Assembly (NCBI GenBank): GCA_934086815.1
Contig: CAKOIM010000005.1
Coordinates: 1 to 59,576, forward strand
From: an uncultured Bacilli bacterium
GTDB lineage: Bacteria > Bacillota_I > Bacilli_A > RF39 > UBA660
Length of the DNA: 59,576 nucleotides
Reading direction: 5' to 3'
A program made the translations under genes and the position numbers. The notes under the pieces were generated by a model that was not told the origin of the DNA, ran no database searches, and saw nothing but the letters and a program-made list of their open reading frames with translations. Below, piece after piece: positions 51,426-59,576 of this stretch (positions are counted from its first letter, which is position 1; each line of letters opens with the position of its first letter).

Positions 51426-52944
51426 TAATAAAGTAAGTTTACATCCGGTAATGATGTTTTTGGTTTTAAGTTTTATAACTATTATTTTAAGTGGAATATT
51501 AAGTTTGTTTGATGTTCAAGCAACATTTAATAAAGTATCGACAATAACTGGTGATTTACAAGTAACTACGGAATCAGTTAATTCCTTGTTTAATTTAAGT
51601 GGGCTTAAATATATATTTACTACAACTGTTAGTAATTTTGCGAACTTTGCGGTGTTGACTAATTTAATAATTATATTACTGGGTATTGGGATAATGGTTA
51701 AGAGTGGTTTTTTGAAAACTATTATAACGTTAATGACTAAAAAGGCTAAAAAAACTACTGTTACCTTTGTGTTTACCTTAATATGTGTGTTAGCTAGTTT
51801 AGTAGGTGATTTATCATATATTATCTTAATTCCTCTTGGGGCATTGTTATTCATGTATGGAAAAAGAAATCCCTTGATTGGAATTATATCGGCATTTTCT
51901 GCACTTACGTGTGGTAGTGCATTAAGTTTATTTATTACAAGTAATGATTCTAGTATGATAAATATGACATTAAGTAATGTATATATATTAAATTCTGAAT
52001 ATACAATTAATAGTTTTAGTTATCTTTTTGTAATGATTATTTTAGTTATAGTGTTATCATTAGTGTTAAGTAATATTACGGAAAATTATGTGGCAAGAAA
52101 AATGCCTAAATATGAGTTTTTAGATAGTGAAGTAGAAGATGATTTAGTTCTTACAAGAAAACAAATGCGAGGCTTATTATTTTCCCTTGGGGCTGGTTTT
52201 ATATATATGTTAATATTTATATATAATATTATTCCGGGGTTGCCTTTTTCGGGAAATTTACTTGATTATAGTCAAAGTTTATACATAGATAAATTATTTA
52301 GTTATAATTCTTTTTTCAGTAACGGGTTTGTCTTTGTAGTCGCAGTATTTTTTGTAATACTAGGTTTATTTTATGGAATGGGTGCTAAAACAATAACTAA
52401 TAATAAAGAATTTATAGAGGCCTTAGGTTCATCACTTAATGGAATTGGAAAAATATTAGTACTTATATTTGCAGCATCAACATTTATAAATATATTTAAA
52501 CATTCAAATATAGGTAATGTTGTAGCGGGGGCGCTTACAAGTGCTATGGAAAATTCCACATTTGCTGGATTGCCACTTTTAATATTTTTGTTTGTTTGTG
52601 CAGGTATAATAAGTATATTTCAGCCATCAATATTATTTAGTTGGAATATAGCATCAGGTGTTGTACCAACCCTTATGAATGTTGGTGTATCCGCAGAATT
52701 TAGTCAATTAGTATTTAGATTAGGAAGTGCTGTTACACTAGGGTTAACACCAGTATTTGCTTATTTTGTAGTTTATTTAGCTTACTTAGAAAATTATAGT
52801 CAAGAAACGGAAATAACTATTAAAGAAGCAATAAAATATCAATTACCATATGTTGTAGTAACATTTTTAATATATTTATTATTTATAATTGTATGGTATA
52901 TATTAAAAGCCCCACTTGGTATTGGTGCTAGTTTGGGAATTTAG
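51406..52944 (+). CDS. AbgT-family transporter
   Basis: 512 residues with about 12 membrane helices. The overall pattern, with LVGDLSYIILIPLGALLF and FKHSNIGNV plus a late LGLTPVFAYFVVYLAY, matches the AbgT family (p-aminobenzoyl-glutamate import or sulfonamide efflux). The substrate here is unknown. It overlaps the DUF951 gene by 20 bases and lies 6 bases before ychF, so it shares their transcript, an uncommon insertion into this cluster. Confidence 0.8.
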   Translation: MKKHRINNKVSLHPVMMFLVLSFITIILSGILSLFDVQATFNKVSTITGDLQVTTESVNSLFNLSGLKYIFTTTVSNFANFAVLTNLIIILLGIGIMVKSGFLKTIITLMTKKAKKTTVTFVFTLICVLASLVGDLSYIILIPLGALLFMYGKRNPLIGIISAFSALTCGSALSLFITSNDSSMINMTLSNVYILNSEYTINSFSYLFVMIILVIVLSLVLSNITENYVARKMPKYEFLDSEVEDDLVLTRKQMRGLLFSLGAGFIYMLIFIYNIIPGLPFSGNLLDYSQSLYIDKLFSYNSFFSNGFVFVVAVFFVILGLFYGMGAKTITNNKEFIEALGSSLNGIGKILVLIFAASTFINIFKHSNIGNVVAGALTSAMENSTFAGLPLLIFLFVCAGIISIFQPSILFSWNIASGVVPTLMNVGVSAEFSQLVFRLGSAVTLGLTPVFAYFVVYLAYLENYSQETEITIKEAIKYQLPYVVVTFLIYLLFIIVWYILKAPLGIGASLGI

Positions 52945-52950
52945 GAGGTT

Positions 52951-54054
52951 ATGGTGAGTTTAAAAGCAGGAATAGTAGGGTTACCTAATGTTGGAAAGTC
53001 AACGCTTTTCAATGCTATTACAAAACAAAATATTTTAGCAGCAAATTATCCATTTGCAACAATTGAACCTAATGTAGGTGTTGTATTAGTGCCTGATAAA
53101 AGAATAGATTTTTTAAAAGATTTATATCAACCTAAAAGTGTTGTGCCAACTACATTTGAGTTTACGGATATTGCCGGTTTAGTTGCTGGTGCATCAAAAG
53201 GTGAAGGACTTGGAAATAAATTTTTATCACATATAAGAGAAGTAGATGCAATTGTAGAAGTTGTAAGATGCTTTATAGATAGTAATGTAACACATGTAAG
53301 TGGTAAAGTTGATCCTGTTAGTGATGTAGAAGTTATTAACATTGAATTAGTTCTTGCTGACTTAGAAATAGTTACTAATAGATTGGATAAGATAACAAAA
53401 AAAGCTATTGCTACAAAAAATAAAGAAGCTCTATTAGAAGTAGATATACTAAATAAATGTAAGAGTGCATTAGAAAATAATATTCCTTTAAGAAGGTTGA
53501 ATTTAGAGAGTGATGAAATTAAAATAATTAAAAACTTTAGTTTTTTAACATTAAAACCGATTATTTATGTAGCTAATATTGGTGAAGATGATATTGCCGT
53601 TGGTGATAATGAGTATTCTTTAAAATTAAAAGATTATGCTAATAGTGAAGGTTCTAGTGTTATTGTAATGTGTTCAAAATTAGAAGCAGAGTTAGCAACA
53701 CTTCTAGATGATGAAAAATGTGTTTTCTTACAAGAAATGGGTATTAATAATAGTGGACTTGATAAATTAATATTAGCAACATATAATTTATTAGGGCTTA
53801 AAACCTTTTTTACGGCCGGTAGTGATGAAGTAAAAGCTTGGACGTTTATAACAGGTATGAAAGCACCACAATGTGCTGGATTAATTCATAGTGATATTGA
53901 AAGAGGCTTTATAAAAGCTCAAGTAATGAGTTATGATGATTTACAAACACTTGGTAGTGAAAAAGATGTCAAGGAAGCAGGAAAATTACGAATAGAAGGA
54001 AAGGATTATATAGTTGAAGATGGAGATATTTGTTACTTCCGCTTTAACGTATAA
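52951..54054 (+). CDS. ychF: Redox-regulated ATPase YchF (OLA1 family)
   Basis: 367 residues. GIVGLPNVGKSTLFNAIT (P-loop), FTDIAGLVAGASKGEGLGNKFLSHIRE (G3), and a C-terminal TGS domain ending in FRFNV. It lacks the canonical G4 specificity of GTPases, and YchF binds ATP. TAGGAGG precedes ATG 52951. Confidence 0.95.
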   Translation: MVSLKAGIVGLPNVGKSTLFNAITKQNILAANYPFATIEPNVGVVLVPDKRIDFLKDLYQPKSVVPTTFEFTDIAGLVAGASKGEGLGNKFLSHIREVDAIVEVVRCFIDSNVTHVSGKVDPVSDVEVINIELVLADLEIVTNRLDKITKKAIATKNKEALLEVDILNKCKSALENNIPLRRLNLESDEIKIIKNFSFLTLKPIIYVANIGEDDIAVGDNEYSLKLKDYANSEGSSVIVMCSKLEAELATLLDDEKCVFLQEMGINNSGLDKLILATYNLLGLKTFFTAGSDEVKAWTFITGMKAPQCAGLIHSDIERGFIKAQVMSYDDLQTLGSEKDVKEAGKLRIEGKDYIVEDGDICYFRFNV

Positions 54055-54064
54055 ATGGTGAAAT

Positions 54065-54706
54065 ATGGAAAATAAATTATTAAGTAAAACTTTTTTGTGG
54101 ATGTTTCTTGGGTTACTTGTTACATTTGCAACAGGATATGCAGTTTCAAGTAATCCGGTTATGATTGAAAATGTATTTGGAGGTATGTTTTATATCTTTA
54201 TTATACTTGAATTAGTGTTAGTTTTGGTTTTATCTGCGAGAGTTATGAAAATGTCGCCGGTAGGTGCAAAAATGTGTTTCTTGTTATATTCTTTTGTTTC
54301 TGGTTTAACATTTTCATCTATCTTTATAGTTTATAATTTAACTTCAATAACTTCTGTATTTTTAATTAGTGCATTAGTATTTGGAATTATGGCATTAATA
54401 GGTTATACAACAAAAGTTGATTTAACTAAAGTTGGATTTTATTTAATGATGGCATTAATTGGTGCTATTATAGTTATGATAGTTAATATATTTTTAAATA
54501 ATCCTATGGTAGATACATTTATATCTATTGTGTGCTTAATAGTATTTATAGGTATAACAGCATATGATGTTCAAAAAATTAAAGCATTGGAAAGCTCTGG
54601 ATTACCTGAAGATAATTTAGCAATATATGGAGCTTTAGATTTATATTTAGATTTTATTAATATATTCTTACATTTACTTCAATTTTTTGGTAGGAGTGAT
54701 GATTAA
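54065..54706 (+). CDS. Bax inhibitor-1/YccA family membrane protein
   Basis: 213 residues with seven membrane helices. FLWMFLGLLVTFATGY at the start, LLYSFVSGLTFSSIF, GITAYDVQKIK near the end, and a final LDLYLDFINIFLHLLQFFG, all BI-1 hallmarks. These proteins act as pH-sensitive calcium leaks in YetJ. It ends on the start of the next gene (TAATGG). Confidence 0.92.
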   Translation: MENKLLSKTFLWMFLGLLVTFATGYAVSSNPVMIENVFGGMFYIFIILELVLVLVLSARVMKMSPVGAKMCFLLYSFVSGLTFSSIFIVYNLTSITSVFLISALVFGIMALIGYTTKVDLTKVGFYLMMALIGAIIVMIVNIFLNNPMVDTFISIVCLIVFIGITAYDVQKIKALESSGLPEDNLAIYGALDLYLDFINIFLHLLQFFGRSDD

Positions 54707-55278
54707 TGGATATAAGTTTAAAAAGAATAATAGCTTTTGTAATTGATATAGTTTTATTAACATTTGTACTTACTGTTTTTGTTAATTTAACTCATATAGA
54801 TCCATATATGAATAATTATAAAAAGACTAATGAAGAGTACTTAGAAGAAATAAAAAAAGAAAATAATGAAGATACAATTATCTCATTGAATTATGACTTA
54901 TATAAATATAAAGTTGTTAGTAATGGTCTTTCAGTTATTTTCTTAATTGGTTACTTTGGTGTATTTCAAATGCTTAATAAAGGTCAAACTTTGGGTAAGA
55001 AATTAATGAAAATTAAAGTAGTAAGTAATAGTAATAAAAAATTAACATTTATTAATTATTTAATTAGAATAATAGTTTTAAATAATATTATATTTACAAT
55101 TTTAAATATAGTACTTGTATACTTATTAAAGGATAATGCTTTTTATTATGCTACTTACATATGTAGTTTATTATCTTCATTAATTTATTTAGTAAATATT
55201 ATGATGATTATTTTAAAAAGAGATAACCGAGGATTACACGATATACTTGCCAAGACCAAAGTAGTTAAGTGTAATTAA
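54706..55278 (+). CDS. RDD-family membrane protein
   Basis: 190 residues. KRIIAFVIDIVLL carries the Arg and Asp of the RDD domain in helix 1, and GQTLGKKLMKIKVV is the typical mid-loop. Four or so helices with a ~40-residue loop after helix 1. Function is unknown; some relatives are sodium/proton antiporters. It is coupled to the BI-1 gene. Confidence 0.85.
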   Translation: MDISLKRIIAFVIDIVLLTFVLTVFVNLTHIDPYMNNYKKTNEEYLEEIKKENNEDTIISLNYDLYKYKVVSNGLSVIFLIGYFGVFQMLNKGQTLGKKLMKIKVVSNSNKKLTFINYLIRIIVLNNIIFTILNIVLVYLLKDNAFYYATYICSLLSSLIYLVNIMMIILKRDNRGLHDILAKTKVVKCN

Positions 55279-55297
55279 GAGTTTAGCTCTTTTTTTG
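55277..55297 (+). terminator. Weak terminator after the RDD gene
   Basis: AAGAG (55277-55281) pairs with CTCTT (55287-55291), followed by T residues. It closes the parA-to-RDD group. Confidence 0.5.
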
Positions 55298-55354
55298 TGA
55301 AAAATTTTTAAAAAAATTCATAATATGATATACTAGATGTAACAGGGAGGTATT

Positions 55355-55834
55355 ATGAATTATATAGAAATGGATGATAATTTATTTTTAAATGTTTTAA
55401 TAAAGATTTATGGTCTAGATTATATTAAAACTAAATATTTAGAAATTTTATCGCAAAAAAAGAATAAGAATTTCAGTAATATTATTGAAGTAGGAACATT
55501 TATGCATGTTACAAAGCGAGTAAGCGAAAGATTGGGAGATATTTATAATAGTTGGGATCAATTATATCAAGTATCGTATTTAGTTGCTGTAGGCCCTAAT
55601 TCTAATATAAAAAATGGGATGGTTTTAATGAAAGATAAAATTAAAACTTTGGTTGCTAATAATGAATTAGTTATAATAAAAGAAAACTTAAAAATAACTG
55701 ATTTAGAAATAGTTTTAGATGAAAGTTTAGAAAAAATGCCATGCGAAGGGTTTAGTATATTGAAAAAGGAATTTCCTAAAGAAAAAATTTTAGCAGAGAT
55801 AGAAAGTAATCATTTAAAAAGAAGTTTAAAATAA
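55355..55834 (+). CDS. Unknown 159-residue protein
   Basis: Soluble, alpha/beta, no signal peptide. GGGAGG precedes ATG 55355. It contains VTKRVSERLGDIYNSWDQ and ILKKEFPKEK, which I do not recognise. It lies 13 bases before the DUF1848 gene, so the two may act together. Confidence 0.5.
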   Translation: MNYIEMDDNLFLNVLIKIYGLDYIKTKYLEILSQKKNKNFSNIIEVGTFMHVTKRVSERLGDIYNSWDQLYQVSYLVAVGPNSNIKNGMVLMKDKIKTLVANNELVIIKENLKITDLEIVLDESLEKMPCEGFSILKKEFPKEKILAEIESNHLKRSLK

Positions 55835-55847
55835 CAGGCGTTACGAT

Positions 55848-56723
55848 ATGATTTTAAATGTAAGTGGGAGAACAGATATTGTTGCTTTTTATTCTAAGTG
55901 GTTTATGAATCGTTATAAAGAGGGATATTTAGATGTTCGAAATCCCTTTTATAAACAACTCGTAAGTAGAATTTATTTTAAAGATGTAGACTTAATAGTT
56001 TTTTGTACTAAAAATCCAATTCCAATGCTAGATAAAATAGAATTAATTAATATTCCCATTATATTTCATGTAACATTAACACCATATAAAAGTGATATTG
56101 AGCCAAATGTTATAGCTAAAAATAAAATAATAGATTCTATAAAAGTGTTATCAAATAAGATTGGTAAAGAAAATATTTATGTTAGGTATGATCCTTTATT
56201 TATAAGTCAAAAATATTCATTAGATTATCATATAAAAGCATTTGCAAAATTATGTAATCTATTAAATGGCTATGTAAATAAAATAATAATTTCTTTTTTA
56301 GATAATTATAAAAATGTTCAAAAAAATCAAAGTATTATAAAAAGTATTCCATTAAAAGAAAGCGATTATGAAACTATTGGAAGATGTTTTAGTAAAATAG
56401 CTTTCGAAAATAATATGACAGTTCAAACCTGTTTTGAAAAACGTAATTTAGTAGAGTATGGTTTTATAAATTCTCCATGTTTATCAAAAGAATTAGCATT
56501 AAAAATTACTGGGAAAAAATATAAAAAATGGAAAGCTCGTAATTGTAATTGTGTTGAAATGGTTGATATAGGTGAATATAATACGTGCAAACATTATTGT
56601 AAGTATTGTTATGCAAATTATGATGAAAAAAGTATTTATAATAATTGTTGCAAACATAATCCGAAATCATCTTTGTTAATCGGAGAATTAAAATCAACGG
56701 ATATAATAAAGGTTAGAAAATAA
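55848..56723 (+). CDS. DUF1848 family protein (radical-SAM-like Cys cluster)
   Basis: 291 residues. The DUF1848 features are present: NVSGRTDIVAFYSKWFMNR at the start, FCTKNPIPML, a TLTPY strand, RYDPLF, and a C-terminal cluster NTCKHYCKYCYAN, with further Cys near 273. The last cluster resembles the iron-sulfur site of radical SAM proteins but at the C-terminus. The reaction is unknown. Confidence 0.75.
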   Translation: MILNVSGRTDIVAFYSKWFMNRYKEGYLDVRNPFYKQLVSRIYFKDVDLIVFCTKNPIPMLDKIELINIPIIFHVTLTPYKSDIEPNVIAKNKIIDSIKVLSNKIGKENIYVRYDPLFISQKYSLDYHIKAFAKLCNLLNGYVNKIIISFLDNYKNVQKNQSIIKSIPLKESDYETIGRCFSKIAFENNMTVQTCFEKRNLVEYGFINSPCLSKELALKITGKKYKKWKARNCNCVEMVDIGEYNTCKHYCKYCYANYDEKSIYNNCCKHNPKSSLLIGELKSTDIIKVRK

Positions 56724-56772
56724 TTGTTTATTAAAAATAGAGGTTGTATAATAATTAAAGGAGTGAGTTTTT

Positions 56773-57237
56773 ATGGAAGATAAATTACAAATGATTATTC
56801 AGAAATTAAGAGATAATAACGAAACGATAAGTACAATGGAATCCTGTACGGGTGGACAATTAGTTAGTTTAATAACTAATGTAAAAAATGCTAGTAAAGT
56901 ATTAAAGTATAGCGCTGTAACTTATTCTGATGAATTTAAAATAAAGATGGGAGTAAATGCGAATACAATTTCAAAATTTACAGTTTATAGTGATGAAGTA
57001 GCACGTGAAATGGCTTTCGCAATTTCAAAATTTACTAATTCTTCATATGGTGTGGGAATTACCGGGGAATTAACTGTAAAAGATGACCATAAATCTTATG
57101 TTTATTATGCTATTTATGTTAAAAGAATAAATAAATATTTTTGTGATAGGTTAGAAATGATTGAAGATAACAGAGTTTTAAACAAAAAAATAGTAACAGA
57201 TGCTATTATAAATAAATTATCTGTTATTATTCTTTAA
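56773..57237 (+). CDS. CinA C-terminal domain protein (nicotinamide-nucleotide amidase family)
   Basis: 154 residues, the stand-alone CinA-C (PncC) form. TMESCTGGQLVSLIT contains the catalytic Ser, then KYSAVTYSDEFK and GITGEL. PncC deamidates NMN to nicotinate mononucleotide in NAD recycling. AAGGAGTGAG precedes ATG 56773. The GLY-rich end of the domain is shorter than usual. It overlaps the convergent radical SAM gene by 11 bases. Confidence 0.85.
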   Translation: MEDKLQMIIQKLRDNNETISTMESCTGGQLVSLITNVKNASKVLKYSAVTYSDEFKIKMGVNANTISKFTVYSDEVAREMAFAISKFTNSSYGVGITGELTVKDDHKSYVYYAIYVKRINKYFCDRLEMIEDNRVLNKKIVTDAIINKLSVIIL

Positions 57238-58144
57238 TTTTATCTCCTTGATAAATATTCCTTTTAAGCATTTCTTTATCTATATCATTTAATACAACAA
57301 ATTTTTTTAAAAGCCAATCTGGTGCAATTAGTTCTCCTTTAACTGGATCTCCGGTAATACGCATTATTACTATATTTTCGTTTAAATATTCCAGTTGTTG
57401 GCAAACAATATTTATATATTCTTCTTTTGTAAGCAAATGAAATTTATTATTGTTATAAATATCTGCTAAAGGTGTGTTTTTATTAATAAATAACATATGT
57501 ATTTTTATACCTTCTACTTTTAGGGAATTTACAAATTTTGCTGTATTTAACATATCTTCATAAGTATCTGTTGGTAGTCCATTTATTATATGAGCTACGG
57601 TATAAATATTATGCTCATGAAGTGTTTCGACAGCTTTTTTAAATGTTTCTACATTGTGACCACGATTTATATATTTTAAAGTATTTTCCTTGGCACTTTG
57701 TAAACCTAGCTCTATCATTAAAAATGTCTTTTGGTTTAATTCATCTAAATAGGTAAGCCATTCTTCATTTAAAAAATCTGGTCGAGTTGCAATATCAATA
57801 CCAACTACCTTAGGAATGTCTAAAAGTTTACTTATGTAATTTTTCATAACATTTACATTTATGTTCGTATTTGTACCTGATTGAAAGTAGGGAATATAAT
57901 AGGCATCAGGCCATTTTTTTTCCATGGTCTTTTTAGCTTCTTCAAATTGATTGACAATATCTAAATTACTGTTACTGATAGTTGAGGCTGAGTTATTGGA
58001 ACAATATATACATCCGCCATTTGCTTGATTAGGACAAGGACTTTTTATATCTATAGGTACTTTAAATACTTTTTTTCCAAATTTATTTTTAAAAAAATAA
58101 TTTAATGTATGATATCTTTTATTATCTAATGTGTTTTTAAACAT
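57227..58144 (-). CDS. YtqA-like radical SAM protein (TIGR01212 family)
   Basis: About 305 residues. The TIGR01212 cluster CPNQANGGCIYC (C-x7-C-x2-C) lies near residue 35, followed by YFQSGTNT, IDIATRPDFL, ELGLQS, HIINGLP and a final GDPVKGELIAPDW. The B. subtilis homologue YtqA has been linked to wobble-uridine modification of tRNA (MnmL), from memory. ATG 58144 is chosen because AGGTG is 6 bases upstream; the GTG at 58153 is inside that site. Confidence 0.87.
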   Translation of the reverse strand: MFKNTLDNKRYHTLNYFFKNKFGKKVFKVPIDIKSPCPNQANGGCIYCSNNSASTISNSNLDIVNQFEEAKKTMEKKWPDAYYIPYFQSGTNTNINVNVMKNYISKLLDIPKVVGIDIATRPDFLNEEWLTYLDELNQKTFLMIELGLQSAKENTLKYINRGHNVETFKKAVETLHEHNIYTVAHIINGLPTDTYEDMLNTAKFVNSLKVEGIKIHMLFINKNTPLADIYNNNKFHLLTKEEYINIVCQQLEYLNENIVIMRITGDPVKGELIAPDWLLKKFVVLNDIDKEMLKRNIYQGDKIKE

Positions 58145-58191
58145 GTTTTTCACCTAAAATTATTTTATCATTAATTATAAAAAAATAATAG

Positions 58192-58220
58192 TTGTTTATA
58201 AGTATAAAAACTGTTATAAT
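58192..58220 (+). promoter_or_regulatory. Promoter of tRNA-Thr
   Basis: TTGTTT (58192-58197), 17 bp, TATAAT (58215-58220), 8 bases before the tRNA. Confidence 0.6.
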
Positions 58221-58228
58221 GTAGATAT

Positions 58229-58304
58229 GCTGAAATAGCACAGTTGGTAGTGCAATGCCCTCGTAACGCATAGGTCGTAGGTTCGAGTCCTACTTTCAGC
58301 ACCA
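58229..58304 (+). tRNA. tRNA-Thr (anticodon CGU)
   Basis: A 76-nt cloverleaf: acceptor GCTGAAA pairs with TTTCAGC, D loop with AGTTGGTAG, anticodon loop CTCGTAA with CGT at 34-36, T arm GTTCGAG, and encoded CCA. The anticodon stem has one C-C mismatch next to the loop. It reads ACG. Confidence 0.9.
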
Positions 58305-58315
58305 TGTTGATATTA

Positions 58316-58345
58316 AACTCGAACTATGAAAAGTTCGAGTTTTAA
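58316..58345 (+). terminator. Terminator after tRNA-Thr
   Basis: AACTCGAACT (58316-58325) pairs perfectly with AGTTCGAGTT (58332-58341) around ATGAAA, followed by a short T-run. Confidence 0.75.
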
Positions 58346-58412
58346 AATATTAATTTTAGGGCTTTTTATTATACAATTTAGAATTTTTTTAGCGAATGTA
58401 AAAAAAGTGTGC

Positions 58413-58418
58413 TATAAT
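58413..58418 (+). promoter_or_regulatory. Possible -10 box of the toxin-antitoxin pair
   Basis: TATAAT at 58413-58418 in the 150-bp leader of the next two genes; the -35 is unclear. The remaining 58346-58496 region shows no gene. Confidence 0.35.
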
Positions 58419-58496
58419 ACATTGTATAGATTTATTACAATTTTTTTAAAAAAAATACGAATATAATATAATGGAAATGCTAATTGGAGGGTAATT

Positions 58497-59024
58497 ATGG
58501 AAAAAGCTAATGTTTTTGACTATGCAAAATGGTTTTTAGAAAATAATTTAGATACACCTAGAAATACATTTAAAGGTAATATGAAATTGCAAAAATTATT
58601 ATTTTTTGCACAACTTATAAGCTTGGTAAAAAATAATAGGGTTTTATTTGAAGATGAATTTTGCGCTTTTCAAAATGGTATGGTAATGGAAAAGGTAAGA
58701 CTTGAATATAAGAATAATTTAGCAAAACTTTTAAATTATAAGAGAAAAGAGTTGTCAAACGAAGATATTGAAATATTAGAATTGACAAAAAAAATATATG
58801 GTTCAGAAGATGCAGATATATTATCGAATATGACACATCAATTTGAATATTGGAAAAAATACTTAAATTTATCGAATAATGAATTTGACTATAAAGATAA
58901 AAAGAAAGCAATAGTTCCTAATTCAGAATTGCAAAAGGAACTTGATAACATAAGGGATGTTTTAGATGCTTATGAAATTATGAATTCAGATGAATTTAAA
59001 TCTATGGAAGAACTGGATTATTAA
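58497..59024 (+). CDS. Panacea (DUF4065/SocA-like) antitoxin
   Basis: 175 residues. The N-terminal domain MKLQKLLFFAQLISLV and FEDEFCAFQNGMVMEKV match the Panacea domain, which acts as a versatile antitoxin core in many toxin-antitoxin pairs and in the SocA proteolysis adaptor. GGAGGG precedes ATG 58497. The next gene starts immediately after the stop, as in panAT operons. Confidence 0.8.
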   Translation: MEKANVFDYAKWFLENNLDTPRNTFKGNMKLQKLLFFAQLISLVKNNRVLFEDEFCAFQNGMVMEKVRLEYKNNLAKLLNYKRKELSNEDIEILELTKKIYGSEDADILSNMTHQFEYWKKYLNLSNNEFDYKDKKKAIVPNSELQKELDNIRDVLDAYEIMNSDEFKSMEELDY

Positions 59025-59447
59025 ATGATTGAAGTTGGAATGTTTTTATATTTTGTGCCTCCTTATTTCGCAAGTGGTTTAAAGAATATAGAATATAAAA
59101 AAAGATTAATGCTTGTTATTGATAAAAGTGACCAAGATAATACAATAACATTAATTAATATATCAAAAGTTGATGGTAAACCTAATTGTTTTACGTATCC
59201 ATTTAATGTTTTAATCAGAAAATTTAATCCTCCATTACCTAGATTGTCATTTGCGAAAGTAAATGACAATTATATAATAGAAAATTTTAATGGGTTAAAA
59301 AAATATTTGTATAAAAATGGTCAAAAAATAGATTATTCAGAATATATTAATATAATAAATAGATATAATAAATATATTAAATATAACAAAATTGAGCTAA
59401 TTTCATTTACTGAAAATGAATTTTTAGAAACTAACAATATTAATTAA
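59025..59447 (+). CDS. Probable toxin partner of the Panacea antitoxin
   Basis: 140 residues. It starts MIEVGMFLYFVPP and has YKKRLMLVIDKS and ITLINISKV, a beta-rich pattern that may be a PemK/MazF-like barrel, but the family is not certain. It lies directly after the antitoxin, with ATG 59025 next to the stop. The organisation supports a toxin role. It has no transmembrane helix. Confidence 0.6.
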   Translation: MIEVGMFLYFVPPYFASGLKNIEYKKRLMLVIDKSDQDNTITLINISKVDGKPNCFTYPFNVLIRKFNPPLPRLSFAKVNDNYIIENFNGLKKYLYKNGQKIDYSEYINIINRYNKYIKYNKIELISFTENEFLETNNIN

Positions 59448-59453
59448 ATTTAA

Positions 59454-59489
59454 AAGTGTAATTTCAATAATGTAAAATTACGCTTTTTT
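59454..59489 (+). terminator. Terminator after the toxin gene
   Basis: AAGTGTAATTT (59454-59464) pairs with AAATTACGCTT (59475-59485) with one G-U, followed by T residues. The last ~85 bases of the window show no gene. Confidence 0.75.
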
Positions 59490-59576
59490 AAAATGATTAA
59501 TAAAAACTTGCTAATAAAAATCAATAGTTTTTAAGAAATTTTTAAAATTTTATAGTTTTGTATATCAAATCATGCT

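Overview
The window is about 28% GC, with strong Shine-Dalgarno sites and dense, mostly co-directional genes. It carries the ribosomal S10-spc-alpha supercluster, Spo0A, a SleB-type hydrolase, a zinc-type S14 and the parA-parB-DUF951-ychF arrangement. This points to a Gram-positive-type low-GC Bacillota chromosome, probably from an uncultured gut lineage near the Bacilli/Mollicutes-like groups. rpmD (L30) is absent from its usual place. I cannot assign a taxon from sequence alone. The standard code fits: every Trp I read in conserved genes is UGG, and the one tRNA-Trp has a CCA anticodon. UGA is nevertheless almost unused as a stop.

Positions 1-16.4 kb: a cell-wall amidase (Amidase_3 plus four LysM repeats) is split in two. 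Its N-terminal part ends at 363 and its C-terminal part resumes in frame at 15465. Between them lies a ~15.1 kb element with a large serine recombinase at its right end. Cargo: a metallophosphoesterase, a replication-initiator remnant, an unknown protein, a Type III restriction-modification pair (mod, res), a ~1,580-residue SMEK/STAND-like NTPase that is probably antiviral, and a regulatory or replication region. Joining the two flanks restores the amidase reading frame, so the element is an integrative defence island.

Positions 16.4-35.5 kb: SleB hydrolase, tRNA-Trp, pgk-tpiA, spo0A with 0A-box-like sites in its leader, gpmI, then the ribosomal supercluster from rpsJ to rplQ including secY, adk, map, infA and rpoA.

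Positions 35.5-44.3 kb: an accessory zone. The 3' end of rpoA plus all of rplQ is duplicated 2,950 bp downstream; the rplQ copies are identical. Each copy is followed by an AAA/DUF4143 ATPase and one of a pair of paralogous membrane-anchored proteins. A third DUF4143 ATPase lies further on. Three short arrays of exactly three regularly spaced repeats (periods 23, 40 and 33 bp), and one 13-bp palindrome overlapping a promoter, lie just upstream of genes in this zone.

Positions 44.6-49.5 kb: a diversity-generating retroelement (DGR). It has two membrane-anchored target proteins with identical variable repeats, a MutS-N-like protein, an Avd-like four-helix protein, a YMDD reverse transcriptase and a template repeat. 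All 12 template/variable differences within the 77-bp core fall at template adenines. The reverse transcriptase frame is interrupted by one in-frame UGA, so activity is uncertain.

Positions 49.5-59.6 kb: parA-parB-DUF951, an AbgT-type transporter, ychF, BI-1 and RDD membrane proteins, DUF1848, CinA-C, a YtqA-like radical SAM enzyme, tRNA-Thr(CGU) and a Panacea-type toxin-antitoxin pair.
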